A stretch of 64,000 nt of DNA from Dermacentor variabilis. Taxonomy: Eukaryota > Arthropoda > Arachnida > Ixodida > Ixodidae. The notes below the pieces were generated by a model. That model saw only the letters and a program-made list of their open reading frames with translations. It searched no databases and was not told the DNA's origin. Below, one piece after another: positions 22,891 to 33,563 of this stretch. A program made the translations under genes and the position numbers. The stretch lies in assembly GCF_050947875.1 (NCBI RefSeq), contig NC_134570.1, positions 203,559,750-203,623,749 of the forward strand, given 5' to 3'. Position 1 is the stretch's first letter; each line of letters begins with the position of its first letter.

Positions 22891-23135
22891 ACCCGCCGTG
22901 GTGGCTCAGTGGCTATGGTGTTGGGCTGCTGAGCACGAGGTCGCGGGATCGAATCCCGGCCACGGCGGCCGCATTTCGATGGGGGCGAAATGCGAAAACA
23001 CCCGTGTGCTTAGATTTAGGTGCACGTTAAAGAACCCCAGGTGGTCAAAATTTCCGGAGTCCTCCACTACGGCGTGCCTCATAATCAGAAAGTGGTTTTG
23101 GCACGTAAAACCCCAAATATTATATTATTATTATT
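22891..23135 (+). repeat. tRNA-derived SINE, full length
   Basis: Begins CCGCCGTGGTGGCTCAGTGG (A-box-like), has a B box GGTCGCGGGATCGAATCCC, then the conserved tail 'gaaatgcgaaaacacccgtg', 'aagaaccccaggtgg', 'ccggagtcctccactacgg', 'tggttttggcacgtaaaac' and a (TTA)n end. The 11 bp duplication TAAAAATTCAC flanks it (22880-22890, 23135-23145, one base shared with the tail). Such SINEs are copied by a partner LINE and transcribed by RNA polymerase III. Confidence 0.92.
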
Positions 23136-23600
23136 AAAAATTCACGGGTATCAGATAGCCTCGATGGAAGGTACCAGAGACAGAGCATGACTGTTATTCC
23201 ATGGCAGCAGATACAAATACGTCTGAAAAGATCACAGGTATCTTGGTGACTAAACAGTTAACTAAGGCTCACTGCAGGCTGGCTCAGCTGTCGTAGGCAA
23301 CTAAATTGCAGTTCACATGTACAAAGAAATTTAGTGGAGCATTTCTGTGGACTTACTTGGACAGTCACACAGACAAAAATTAATCCAGAGTTCATAGGTA
23401 CATCGGCCCGTAAGGAAGTTACCACACTTGAAAGGCTGGGTGCAGCCTTTCATCTATGGTTGCAGATGCGGAACAGAAGATATCACGGGTACGCTACATA
23501 ATTTACTAGTCGTCCTGAAGGATCGGTTCCAGTGGTCGCAGACACGAAAATACACTGTTGAGATCACAGGTATTAAGAAAGTTAGTAGATTTCCGTGGGC

Positions 23601-24389
23601 TTGTTTCTTTGCTCGTCATCAACAAAGAATGGTGTCGAACCAAAATGACACCAGGCTGATGGCAGGAACACAGCATGCATGGCTGTAAAGTATGCAATAA
23701 AAACGTGTTAGAAATTTGTACGAAAATTGATATCCACCATGTGCATGTTAACAACCTGCGCTTTTAACAGCAATCTGCAGGTTCTGACAACAACTTCGCT
23801 TCCTTGTGGCTTAATACAAACTCGCTGAGCTTGCAGTTATCAGAAGTTGTAATGATTTCAACTCTGTACAAAGATAAAAGGAATTATTCTAGTTTCTACC
23901 TAAGAATAGCTATGTCAAGTGGGCTGATAACAACAAAACATGTCGCAGTTGCGGCCGGAAAGCGAAGCCGCGATTGGGACAGCAAATTACCAGACGGCTA
24001 TAATTAAGCAGCTGTACGTGTTATCGCCACTGTAAATTACAGTAAACCTTCGCTTCCCTGTTAAATTAACAAACGGTGTCGTGCGCAAAGCCAAACGTGA
24101 ACACATCTCCCTGACGGTAAACACGCATTATGAACACTGGCGTGATGAAGCGGGGCAGCAGCGACAAGCGATCGCTTCTTGCTGCTTTCGGCAACAGTGC
24201 CTTTCCAGAGCTAAGTTTACACGAACTTCGACACTGAGATGCACGGGAACAGCGCCCGCGAAGCCACTATACCCACCACGGCGCATGTCTACGTCAGCGT
24301 AATTTCGTCAGGAGTGTCCCTACAATTTCTATTGCAATAAAAAAAATAAGGCGAATGTCGACTGTATAGCTTCAGTAAAAAATACAATG
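23601..24389. other. Unassigned sequence
   Basis: No gene recognised. The 24100-24300 part is GC-richer and could be repeat-derived. Confidence 0.35.
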
Positions 24390-24718
24390 ACAAGTCGGGG
24401 ATGTAACAATCTCCTAATCTTGTCCAGCGCGTCGCGCACACATGTCAGCACATACGCTGGCCCAAATGATAGCAAATGCGAGAAGAAAGCTGAAGCAGCA
24501 CTGTTGGTCATCCGCCCTGGTTGCGAGGTGCTGCCATTGAAATACAGATGCCTACAATATAGTTCCATTATTCGGAACATCCGTGGTTGTACAACTACTC
24601 TTGCAATCGCGGTTACGCGAAGAAAACTCAAATGGTGGACGAAGCTTGAGCGACATGGTAAATCACCTGACAGGAATTTAATTAACAGTCAAAATAGACA
24701 ACGTTCTCCATTACTAAA

Positions 24719-24892
24719 GAAAATAAATTATTCGGTTACCTGCCATAACAAGGATCTCATAATGAAGCACACCATAGTGGGGGGCTCCGGAATAATTTGG
24801 ACCCCCTGGGGTTCTTAACGTCGACCTAAATCTAAAGTACACGGATGTTTTAGGATTTCGCCCTCATCGAAATGTGGGAGCCGTGGCCGGGA
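24719..24892 (-). repeat. tRNA-derived SINE, 5'-truncated, minus strand
   Basis: Reverse complement of the SINE tail and part of the body. Flanked by a 13 bp duplication CTCCATTACTAAA (24706-24718, 24893-24905) inside the first satellite unit, so it is younger than the array. Confidence 0.88.
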
Positions 24893-26003
24893 CTCCATTA
24901 CTAAAAATACGAAAACGTGCGAAATCGGAGCAATAGTCTAATAAGAAGCGGAAACGTTTCGATCGTTTCAGACAGCTCAGACGTAAGCTTGACCTCACCA
25001 TCATACTAGCATGCACCCGAGAACGTGTGAATAAGCAGCAGTTTCAGAAGTTGCCCAAAGGTTTCGTTATTTCCATAAACGCAAGCGTGTGCCATTCTTT
25101 GGCACGAGCAATAAACCGGCCTAAACGTAACGTGAGAATTCAGCAGCATGTCCCACCAACTATCACGTGCAAAAGCACTCGGATCGTGATACAAATACTT
25201 ACAAAGGTTTAATTACAGTAGCCTTACGTTGTTTTACGATTGCTCTCGCAATCGCGCGGTTAGGCATAAGAAACTCAAACAGCAGACGACGCTTAAGCGA
25301 CCCGCTTAACTAGCCAGGTCGCATGACAGAAATTTAACTAACAGTCAACCGAGACAAACGTCCTCCATTAATAAAACTGACAGCATGCGACTGAGCAATA
25401 GTCTAATAGCGCAAACGTTTCGATCGGGACAGCTCAGACGTAAGCGTGACCTCACAATCATACTAGCGTGCACCCGACAACGTGCAAACAAGCAGAAGTA
25501 CACAAAAGGTTGCCCAACAGTATCGTTATTCCCAGAAACGAACGTGTACCGCATTGTCTGACAGAAACACGTGAGAAAATTCAGCAGTGCGGCCGGCCAA
25601 CCATCACGCGCAACAAGTGCTGGCATAGCGATACAAATACCCACAAATGTTTAGTTACTTCAACCGTACGCCGTTTTACGATCGCTCTCGCAATCGCGGT
25701 TACTTAAAGAAAACAGACAAGGCAGACGAAGCTCAAGCGACACGGTTAAACAGTGAGGGCGGGCGCGTGACACAAATTTAGCTGTCAACGCAGATCGACA
25801 GACGTTCCCCATTACCAATACGAGGCGATACAACCACGTGCGAACAAGCTACAATATAAGTAGCGTAAACGCGTCGATCGTTAAAGGAAGCTGAGACGAT
25901 ACATGCTATTACCATCGTAATAGCATGCATCCGACCTCAGAAGCCTAACAAGTCGCCCAATAGTTTCGTTATTTCGAAAAATATGCATTGCATTGTTCGG
26001 CAC

Positions 26004-26005
<2 letters not shown>

Positions 26006-26062
<57 letters not shown>
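26006..26062. repeat. (TA)n microsatellite
   Basis: About 28 TA dinucleotides, followed by a short (TACA) run. Lies inside the long third satellite unit. Confidence 0.95.
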
Positions 26063-26066
<4 letters not shown>

Positions 26067-27390
26067 CATATGCTACACGTGGTGGTGAGTTGACCGGCCG
26101 CACTGCTGAACTTTACCACCCTTGTGTTTACGGCTGGTATACCAGCCGTAAGGACAAGCATGGCAATGTTCAGCGGTGTGGCTGGCCAATTAGCGGTCAC
26201 GTGCAGCAAGTGTTTCGATCGTGACACAGGCGTCTACATCTGTATTCGGCGTCCAAAGTTTACGTAGAAACTTGCACGTTTATGCCTTCAGTCCAGCGAC
26301 AGTGACAAGCTGTTCGACCATCCTTCAAGACCCCGATTTACACTTCTTGTACAGAATCCCACCCCTCTTTGTAAAGCCCTACGTGACATTCAGGGTATGG
26401 AAATAAGTAAAGGAAATTCAGTTGATCCATCCCTACGGAATTTTTACAATTGCTATGGCGATCGTTAAGCAAACAAAACATCAATGCCAGACGAAGCTTA
26501 AGCGACAGGATTACACACTAAGAGCCAGTGATAGAGTCAACTCTGACAAACTCTCATATAAAAAAAAAATATGCGATCACGTGCGAACGAGCTCATCAGC
26601 GTACACGTTTCGTCGTTACAGAGCTGAGACGTGAAGTGGAACTTCACACTATACTATAGCCTGCATCCGTTCACGTGTAAATAAGCAGAAGTCTAAGAAG
26701 TCACCCAGATGTTTCGTTATTACGACAACGTGCACGACACTGTTAGCCAAAAACAACACCAGCTTTAAATACACGCGTGGTTAAATTCAGCAGCGCTACC
26801 GGCCATCACGGGCAGCAAATTCTCAGATCCCTATGCAAACGCCAACAAATGTTCTATTATTCCGAACGTACATAGTTTTACGGTTACTTTGGCAATCGCT
26901 GTTACGCAAAGAAAACGTCAACAGCACACGTACCGGAATTTAAGCGACACTGTTATCAGTACGAGCACGCGAAAGAATCAGTCAACTGAGAAAATGTTGC
27001 ACTGACCGTGCAAAAAATACGACCATGTGCGAACGAGAAATTAAGTCGGCGCAAACGCTTCGTTCGTCACAGACAGCCGAGGAGTGAACTTTCCTTGATG
27101 TCACCACCATGCTAGCATCTGATCTCGTGTAACTAAGTTGAAGTCTAAGCCGCCCAAAAGTGTCGTTACCCCAAGAAACGTGATTGGCCCTTTTTGGCAA
27201 GAGCAATATAACAGCCCTAAAGACAGGCATGCTAAAATTCAGCAGCGTTGCCGGCCATAATGTGCAGCAAGTGTCCCGACCGTGATAGAAATGCGTACAA
27301 AATTTCACCTCTTGCAACTTACGCAGTTGTATGATTGATTGCTCTCGTAATTGCGGTTACGCTAAGGAAAAGCAAACGACGATGAAGCTG

Positions 27391-28500
27391 GACTATTCCG
27401 GACAGTGTGTGTCGGGAAGGTATTATTATTATTATTAATATCCATTTTGTTGTAATTCGCCACTGTTCAGGAAAGACACAATGATAACTCTCGCGGGCCC
27501 ATCCTGTGGGCTACATGGAAGGAGTTCGTTCTAAAGTTTCGCATTCAGAAATTTCTTTTCGGCGGAGCTCAGTGTTGCGCAGAAATAAACGACAGAGTAA
27601 GGCCGCAAGTTTGCAGAAAACCAGTAGGATGCGACGAAACGTAGCACAATGGATGGTCAATCGCTGATTGATGTTACCATCGCTGTAGACCATGAGTATG
27701 TACAATGCCCGTCATTCGATTACGCGCAGACACGACTCTTTAGTCGAAAAAATTGTGCTGCTGCTAATAGAAAAACACTGACTTAATGAACGGTCACTTA
27801 CCTCTTGATAAGCGCAAGACGTACAGGCGCCGCGGAAATGGAGCTCCAAAGCGCACGACGGAAACGTTCATCTGAAAGTGACAAACGTTCACGCTGGTTA
27901 ACTCATGAGCACCAACCACCACGTTCACAAAGAAGGCGCGAACTGAGCGTGTGAGAAGCTGTGAGCGCGGAGCGCACCAACCCAACATTCTTCAGGCATT
28001 CCGAGCATAAACAGAAGGGCGAAGGGATTCAAAAAGATGGCGGCGTTAAATCATGTAACCAATTACTGGCAAATCAGCGCAAAGCGTCCATGCAACATAC
28101 AGTGGCAATTGGACTGAGTAAAGACAGTTGCTGCTCTATTCTACTGCAGGGATTGCAGCCGTTGCAGAGATTGCAGTATACTCGGCTTTCTCGACATGTT
28201 TGGAGAACATAGGACACGATTGATTCGGTTACGCCTTGAGGTAGATGGTAATACGCAGCTGTTCCGGTGCTCTGCCTACCGCTTTGTGGCGTTTCTTCCC
28301 CGTATGCTTGTGCAGTTTCGCTCGTTCATTCCAACTTTCTCCATTTATCGTCTGCATCGAAAGTTTGATCCTGATGCAGCAGCTTCACGTTGCTGGGTGA
28401 GATGTCTTTTCGGAAGAGCGTGCGCGGAAGGCAGCCCTGGAAGAGGCTTAACATTCCGCGATATAATCACGTAGTACGTGTTGGATTGCGTGTGTTGGTC
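27391..28500. other. Unassigned sequence
   Basis: A short (TTA)n at 27420-27437 and several short open frames on both strands without motifs. Nothing supported. Confidence 0.35.
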
Positions 28501-28740
28501 CCACATATGGCCGGGATGGGACATCTCGTTGAAAACATCTTTAGGACATCGATATGATTAAAATTTTGGAATTTTGTTTAGATCCCAGAAGTTCAATCGC
28601 GTGGACGTCCGAAGAATCTATTAAATAGGACATTCCGAAATTATTGTCCGCGTGCTATCCACTGGACTTCCTGACCAGGACTTACACGTTCGTAGGTAAT
28701 TGGGATGTCCACAGGATATTCGTGGTCCAACGGGAAGGCC
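28501..28740. repeat. GGACGTCC/GGACATCC-rich degenerate repeat
   Basis: Same style as 13080-13430: 'gggacatctc', 'taggacatcg', 'tggacgtccg', 'aggacattcc', 'gggatgtccacaggata'. The last block is close to 'atatccacaggatgtcc' at 13400. Confidence 0.45.
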
Positions 28741-28888
28741 TCCCCATTACGACGACAGAAGTGAAATTATACGCTGGAATGACAAGCGGGAACGGAGCCA
28801 GCTGGCGAAGAAGACGACTACGCTCGAGCCATTGCTGATGATGTTAGTTTTAGCGAAGTCCGAATAAGACGGCACAGGATCACCATAA

Positions 28889-29290
28889 AAAGTCACCAGC
28901 GAGGCTACGCCTCGTCAACCGCACTCATATCCGAGCTCTAAGTGCCCGGCATGCCCTGCCAGAGGTACGGCCGAACATCTTCTGTGTAGCTGTTCTGCCT
29001 TTGACACGATCCGAGAAAGGACACTGCACTCCCTGGGCGGGAACCGACCTGGCATCCTGCAGGAATGGCTCGACCCGCCATCGCACATCGGACACAAGGA
29101 CTCATTCCACCTTTGGCGTGCTTTTCTGGACTTCTTCAGGGACAAGGAAGGGCCTGGCCGCCTCTTTGGAGAGCCGACCTCGGAGCCACTCCACTTCGAG
29201 GAAGAAGACAGCACCGGTCCTCCTCCCCCACATAACACTCCTTTTCTGCCGCAAGGCTTCGCCTATTAAATGCAGAAATAAAGACGTAGA
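28889..29290 (+). pseudogene. 3' end of a LINE with C-terminal zinc motif
   Basis: Frame 28889-29269 (127 codons, no start needed) encodes SKCPACPARGTAEHLLCSCSAF, a C-P-x-C...H...C motif like that ending R1/I-group ORF2 proteins, followed by an acidic/Pro-rich tail and TAA. AATAAA follows at about 29276, then an A-rich run. Only the extreme C-terminus is left. The motif would bind nucleic acid during target-primed reverse transcription. Confidence 0.55.
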
Positions 29291-29396
29291 AAAAAGAACA
29301 GCTTCGCTGTAAAATACCATCATAAGCAATGGCACATACCCCCTTTAGCAGGCAAGGGTTCAATTGCTCATCCCCCGTAAGCAATGAATTATACCA

Positions 29397-29483
29397 CCGT
29401 AAGCAAGCAAAAATACAGTGGTTCATACCCCTTGAGTCTGCCTCAAGGGGGTATGAACCACTGTATTTTTTGCTTGCTTACGG
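29397..29483. repeat. Near-perfect inverted repeat (~40 bp arms, 5 nt loop)
   Basis: Arms at 29397-29436 and 29442-29483 are reverse complements apart from one extra G and one extra T; loop TCTGC. The arm contains 'gtaagcaagcaaaaatacag' and 'tggttcatacccc'. Confidence 0.9.
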
Positions 29484-29639
29484 GGGTATAAGAGCTCAGC
29501 AAAGTGAAGCGAACAGTGGCTACATTCATTGAAATAACTTATAGAAAAGAGAGAACAGCATACGTTTCAATAAAGAACAAGTTGAAAACAAGCATCTCAG
29601 CCATCAATAAGGCATTGCATACCCTCTTGGAAGTACGCT

Positions 29640-29960
29640 ACGGCCGAGGATGCTCGCCAAACGAGAAACGAGGTGCGACGTGCGAAGCGGCGGGAGCAAG
29701 GCTTTGGAACGCGAGTGCTGCTTTCCCCTGATGAGAGGACGCAGTGTAAAGTCGAAGAGAAACGTTGTTGGCGCGAATCGCTGTACGAGAATCGTGTACA
29801 CCGCTGTACGAGAGCGCGAAGCCGCACTAAGCGTCGAAAACGAACCGAAGAAGCCGAACTGCGAAAGCAGCAACGCGACAGTGCGAGACGGCAACGTAGA
29901 GACGAGGCCGGAGCTCGCAGACAGAGGCTTGCCACACGTTTACATCACACTGCAGCTCGT
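29640..29960 (+). other. Arg-rich coding-like fragment
   Basis: One of the plus-strand frames (to 29981) has a dense Arg/Lys/Glu string (EAELRKQQRDSARRQRRDEA). It resembles in composition the fragment at 12570-12835, but no domain is certain. It may be a remnant of a repeat-encoded protein. Confidence 0.3.
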
Positions 29961-30325
29961 TATGTCTTGCAAGGAGTCTGACTCCTCCGATTGTATAACT
30001 TAATGCAATAGCAAGTGTGCAAGTACACTTTCGCCTTTACGTGTTACAGGAGGGCAACATGCTGCCAAACTTTCTTCTTTTTTTTTTAGCTCACCCTTAA
30101 ATTTCTTACTGTTACAAATCACCGGGTAATCGCAGCTTTAGGTGGCTGTAGTGTGAACAGCAGCGGTATCCTGTGACGCTTTGTGCTACTACTATACGTA
30201 CGATATGTTCTTGGGCTGTAAAAGTTTTCTCGTAGAAAGGTTAGACAAGGGTACGTGCATGCATTTGCGTCATTTAGTAATAGTAGTGACGATAGCTTCA
30301 GGATTTCTGTGGCATACATTGATTG
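29961..30325. other. Unassigned sequence
   Basis: No gene or repeat recognised; poly-T near 30080. Confidence 0.35.
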
Positions 30326-30620
30326 GTTAGGTTACAACCTTAGACAGAATCTTGGCGAAAAGTAAATCCATACACGACCGCTTTTTAGTAGTTGAGTGAC
30401 TTGGATTCGTGTGGCACTCCAAATCAAACTCTTTTGGCACAAACTGAGTGAACCATTTCTTCTCTGGCTTTGAAATGTCCACATTGAAGTCTGCAACGAT
30501 GATACATGGGTAGTGTGATCTCGGCTAGCCCATGCAAAGTGCCTGGTCCCGAACTTCTCGACATCCCACTTGGTTGTGCCCGGAGTTATACACACAGTGG
30601 ATATCACAATTCCATGTTTC
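30326..30620 (-). pseudogene. Endonuclease/exonuclease/phosphatase-like fragment
   Basis: On the minus strand the frame ending at 30326 reads CIIVADFNVDIS, then TNPSHSTTK...CMDLLFAK, matching the GDFN...T...C.D..F pattern of APE-type endonucleases; the usual Gly before DFN is Ala. Upstream, in another frame, VCITPGTT.WD.EKF fits the preceding part of the fold, so one frameshift lies near 30510. Such domains occur in LINEs and in some Helitron-like and PIF1-associated elements; I cannot tell which. Confidence 0.5.
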
Positions 30621-30956
30621 GCTTGTAAGGCGCGGACATCGCCGCAGTCGGTGGCATTGTCGTCTTGCGAGTCAAAGGTGTGTGGTTGTAGCTGTATTTT
30701 GTGTTCTGCGTATATGCGGGTGCCTCCGGCTCGTTAGTCCATGTGCTATTCAAAAACAATTCCAGTATACCCACCGCCTTGAAATAATATCTTGATCGAT
30801 TTATTTCAGTTATTATTATATATTGTTATTACTTTTAGGGACGGAGTGCTTGAAGCCTGCTGCACCCCTTGCATATCGGCCCGGCATTGTAACACCTCCG
30901 GGATCGGCCCACATCTTCCTCTCGGCGTGGACATGACAGATGCATTGGCGCTAGAG
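30621..30956. other. Unassigned sequence
   Basis: No gene or repeat recognised. Confidence 0.35.
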
Positions 30957-31110
30957 GTATACAGAGCCTAGAACGACAGAAAGCCGAGCTAGTTGGTAAT
31001 GATATACAAGGCAAAAAAGGGGTAAGGCGTGCAGACATGGACAGAAAAGAAGAGAAATGGACAACACGAACGCCGACTACCAACTGAAGGAAGCACTGAG
31101 GTGAAAAAAG
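30957..31110 (+). repeat. Dispersed repeat ('gacagaaagccgagctagttggt' family)
   Basis: The block 'acagaaagccgagctagttg' followed by 'aaggcaaaaaaggggtaagg' and 'ggacaacacgaacgc' has a relative at 44796-44870 and weaker ones at 44060-44175 and 59615-59640. It may be the noncoding end of a retroelement. Confidence 0.45.
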
Positions 31111-32514
31111 AAAGAAAACACAAAACTCATCTGCGCACGCTCTGGAATGGTAGTACAACGTGTCAGTCGGGTACACGTACCGGTCTACGTGAGAGATAAC
31201 TGTTAAGGCAATTCCTTTTTTTCATTTTGTAAGGTAATCGAAGACTGGTATACAGCTTCGCTGTGTTGTTGTTGCTGCGGGTTGTTGTTGCTGCTGTACA
31301 CCTGTGCGACGATCCGGTATTGAGCAAACGGTAATACGCTTACGGACAAGGTAAAACTGCATAGCGGTATTTGCGCCATTGTGCAGAGGCTTGCTATGGA
31401 GGTTCTTGTAATTAGATGGTGGCCCGCTTGCTGGTCAGCAAGCAGAGAAGCGACTCCCATCAATTTTGATATAATATACCAGACATATTATTGAAATGAA
31501 ACAAGATTCGAGCGTTAAGAAATTTCCAAACAAACATTTTTGTGGATACGCGTTTGCTGCTACTACATATAAACCTACAATAAGAAATTTGCGAATGTGT
31601 CAAAGTATCTTAATGTACAAATGGAAATTATGGTATTAGGTACAATAATTGCGGCAGTATCTTGTATCCGTATCTCAAATTCTTGTTGCCCTAGTATCTT
31701 ATATCGTATCATGATACATTTCCAAAGTATATCTTTGCCCAGCCCTTGACCAGACATTGCGTCTGTGTGTGCGTGTGTATGGTTTGCGCATCTGTGGTAT
31801 CATGTGAATGTTTTATACCATGTCACCGTCAGGTAACCCGCTGAAAGTACTCAATGAGACCATTTCTCTGCACCCTGATCAAGAAGTCCTAATAGAGCAG
31901 CCTGAAGGCGAAATTGGTAAACACGAAATTTTCGAACTGGATTTGTGTATGTTGATAAAAACCGTACGCACTCCACAACAAGCCGACAAATTGTGAGCGC
32001 ACTCTGTGCGATAGAAAATTTGTATCATGTTGATATTCAGTTCATATATCACAGCTAAACCATACAACAGCTTGGCAACACTGACAGGTGACACAATGAA
32101 GTGCATTCTGCACGCAGTTTTGTTTGCGCATTTGCGTCTGGGTGTTTACTTCTAGATAGCTTCTACCGGCGTTCTCTGAGAGTGTAAGTTAATTATAGCT
32201 TTTGTGAAAATTTTCTAATGCAAGTGTTCGAAAGCGCCATGCGACCATTATGACCTATGTTTCCCCATGATCTATAGATAGTTCTACATACACCACGCTA
32301 AGTTTACATTTCGTTAAAATGAGGTCAATGTTAAGTGTAAGGCCTCGCGACAATGCAATATTATTGGATTAATTAGGAGCACTGCAAACGCTTGCTGAAC
32401 ACTAGTTCCCTCGCCACCCCCTCCCCCCACTTTCTTTTCATGCGTTATACTATGTTCGCGGCAAGTTCTCCGGTGACCTCTGTGAACTAGACGACGCACC
32501 TTGTCTTGTATATA
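31111..32514. other. Unassigned sequence
   Basis: AT-rich with short open frames; a (GTT)-rich stretch near 31265-31295. No supported gene. Confidence 0.35.
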
Positions 32515-32516
32515 TA

Positions 32517-32688
32517 CCGTATTTGCATGTAATTAACGCGACCACAAATAAAACGCGAGGGTGGACTTTCGCTCTCTTCAATATATATATTAAGAGTGTA
32601 CATATCATGAATCTGAATATGACGCGAGACACGTTCTGAACCTAGCCACCTCGAAAAAAAAAACCGCGTTCTATTCGTGCAAACACGG
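32517..32688. mobile_element. 172 bp MITE with TA duplication
   Basis: Terminal inverted repeats CCGTATTTGCATG and, inverted, CCGTGTTTGCACG (two mismatches), with TA on both sides (32515-32516, 32689-32690). AT-rich interior, no ORF. The termini and TA suggest a Tc1/mariner/pogo-type non-autonomous element. Confidence 0.75.
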
Positions 32689-32690
32689 TA

Positions 32691-33366
32691 TATTTATCGG
32701 AAATCAGGAGCGCCTTATGGGTGATGTGCAGGCAGCGTTCACAGTGTGTGAATTAATTATGGCCTTTGCAATAAATTGCATATGCGAGGGCTTCATGCAC
32801 GTTAGAAGTGTGGTTTACGAAAGGCACATATATAATTTAGTCCGCTGCCTTGGCAGAAGTACAAATGTCACCGAGATCAAATTTGACGGGAATGCTATGG
32901 CAAATCTGTGTGCGAAGTGAAATGCATATTGATCAAATGAAGCTTCTGCGAATAATTCCTCTAGCATGTGCTTGAAAACGGTATACGACAATTTTACCGT
33001 GTTTCCCAATGTCCCGGGAAGGCTACGCTACGCCGGGCTTGCACATTTGTTGGAATTGGGGGGCAACTTTTGCATAATGTAACTTCAACTTTTGAGCGGC
33101 ATTGCAAATAACTACTTAACCCTTGTTCTTTTTCCTATTTGCAGGTTTCCCCGGTGTTCTTCGTGAACTGGACGCAATACCTTGTTTATTTTTCATCAAA
33201 ATTATACGGTCAAGTTATGTAAACGTGTGCACGAAGTTAGAAGCCTGCGGAATAATTACGCCTTAAGCAGTAAATCACGTGTATAAGCGCTCCGAACCAT
33301 CGTAGGTGTCTTTTTACGGACGACACAGAACTTAGCCCGCTGCTCTGGTGGAACTACACGTCTTTT
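32691..33366. other. Unassigned sequence with an internal duplication
   Basis: Segment 33150-33190 ('ccccggtg.tct.cgtgaactggacg..accttgt') repeats 32465-32505, before the MITE, suggesting an old local duplication into which the MITE later inserted. Confidence 0.4.
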
Positions 33367-33454
33367 ATTCTTGGTTTGTAGCGCGAAGTGACACAGACGA
33401 AGACGAAGACAAGACAGTCTTCGTCTGTGTCACTTCGCGCTGCAAACCAAGAAT
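33367..33454. repeat. 38 bp inverted repeat, 12 nt loop
   Basis: Arms 33367-33404 and 33417-33454 are reverse complements with one mismatch. An outer pair, 33452-33482 and 33533-33563, is also inverted ('gtaatattcctc.aga'), making adjacent foldbacks. Confidence 0.9.
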
Positions 33455-33563
33455 ATTGTTAGGTAATATTCCTCCAGAGGAGCGTCGCTGTAGATGTTTT
33501 AGCCAAATCAAATGCGTCTACTTCATCGCCGCTGTTCTAGAGGAATATTACCGTAACAATATG

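Larger units (their letters stand above)
21960..23600 (+). repeat. Diverged ~80 bp minisatellite, right part
   Basis: The motif TTCACAGGTA (with variants) followed by 'cttag..actaa' recurs at about 22124, 22338, 22417, 22492, 23141, 23213, 23302, 23391, 23480 and 23561, most often 75-90 bases apart once the SINEs are removed. Between motifs a 'gg(c/t)tgcagacacaaat' block also recurs. No ORF is supported. Confidence 0.6.
24390..27390 (+). repeat. Diverged satellite, ~445 bp unit, about six units
   Basis: Landmark 'ct(c/t)(g)caatcgcggtta' recurs near 24600, 25244, 25687, 26457, 26888 and 27346. After removing the SINE at 24719-24892, spacings are about 457, 443, 770, 431 and 458. Further blocks keep the same order within each unit: 'gacgaagctcaagcgaca', 'caaacgtttcgatcg', 'agctcagacgtaagc..gacctcac', 'atactagcatgcacccga', 'cccaa..gtttcgttatt', 'aattcagcagtgcggccggcc', 'tgatacaaata'. 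The long third unit contains (TA)n and about 200 extra bases at 26230-26430. Confidence 0.75.

Noticed and set aside
22891..22965. Functional tRNA gene
   Set aside because: The A/B boxes belong to a SINE head; it is followed by the SINE tail and a target duplication, and a full cloverleaf is not evident.
25881..26227. ORFs with long Tyr-Ile runs
   Set aside because: Translation of the (TA)n microsatellite.
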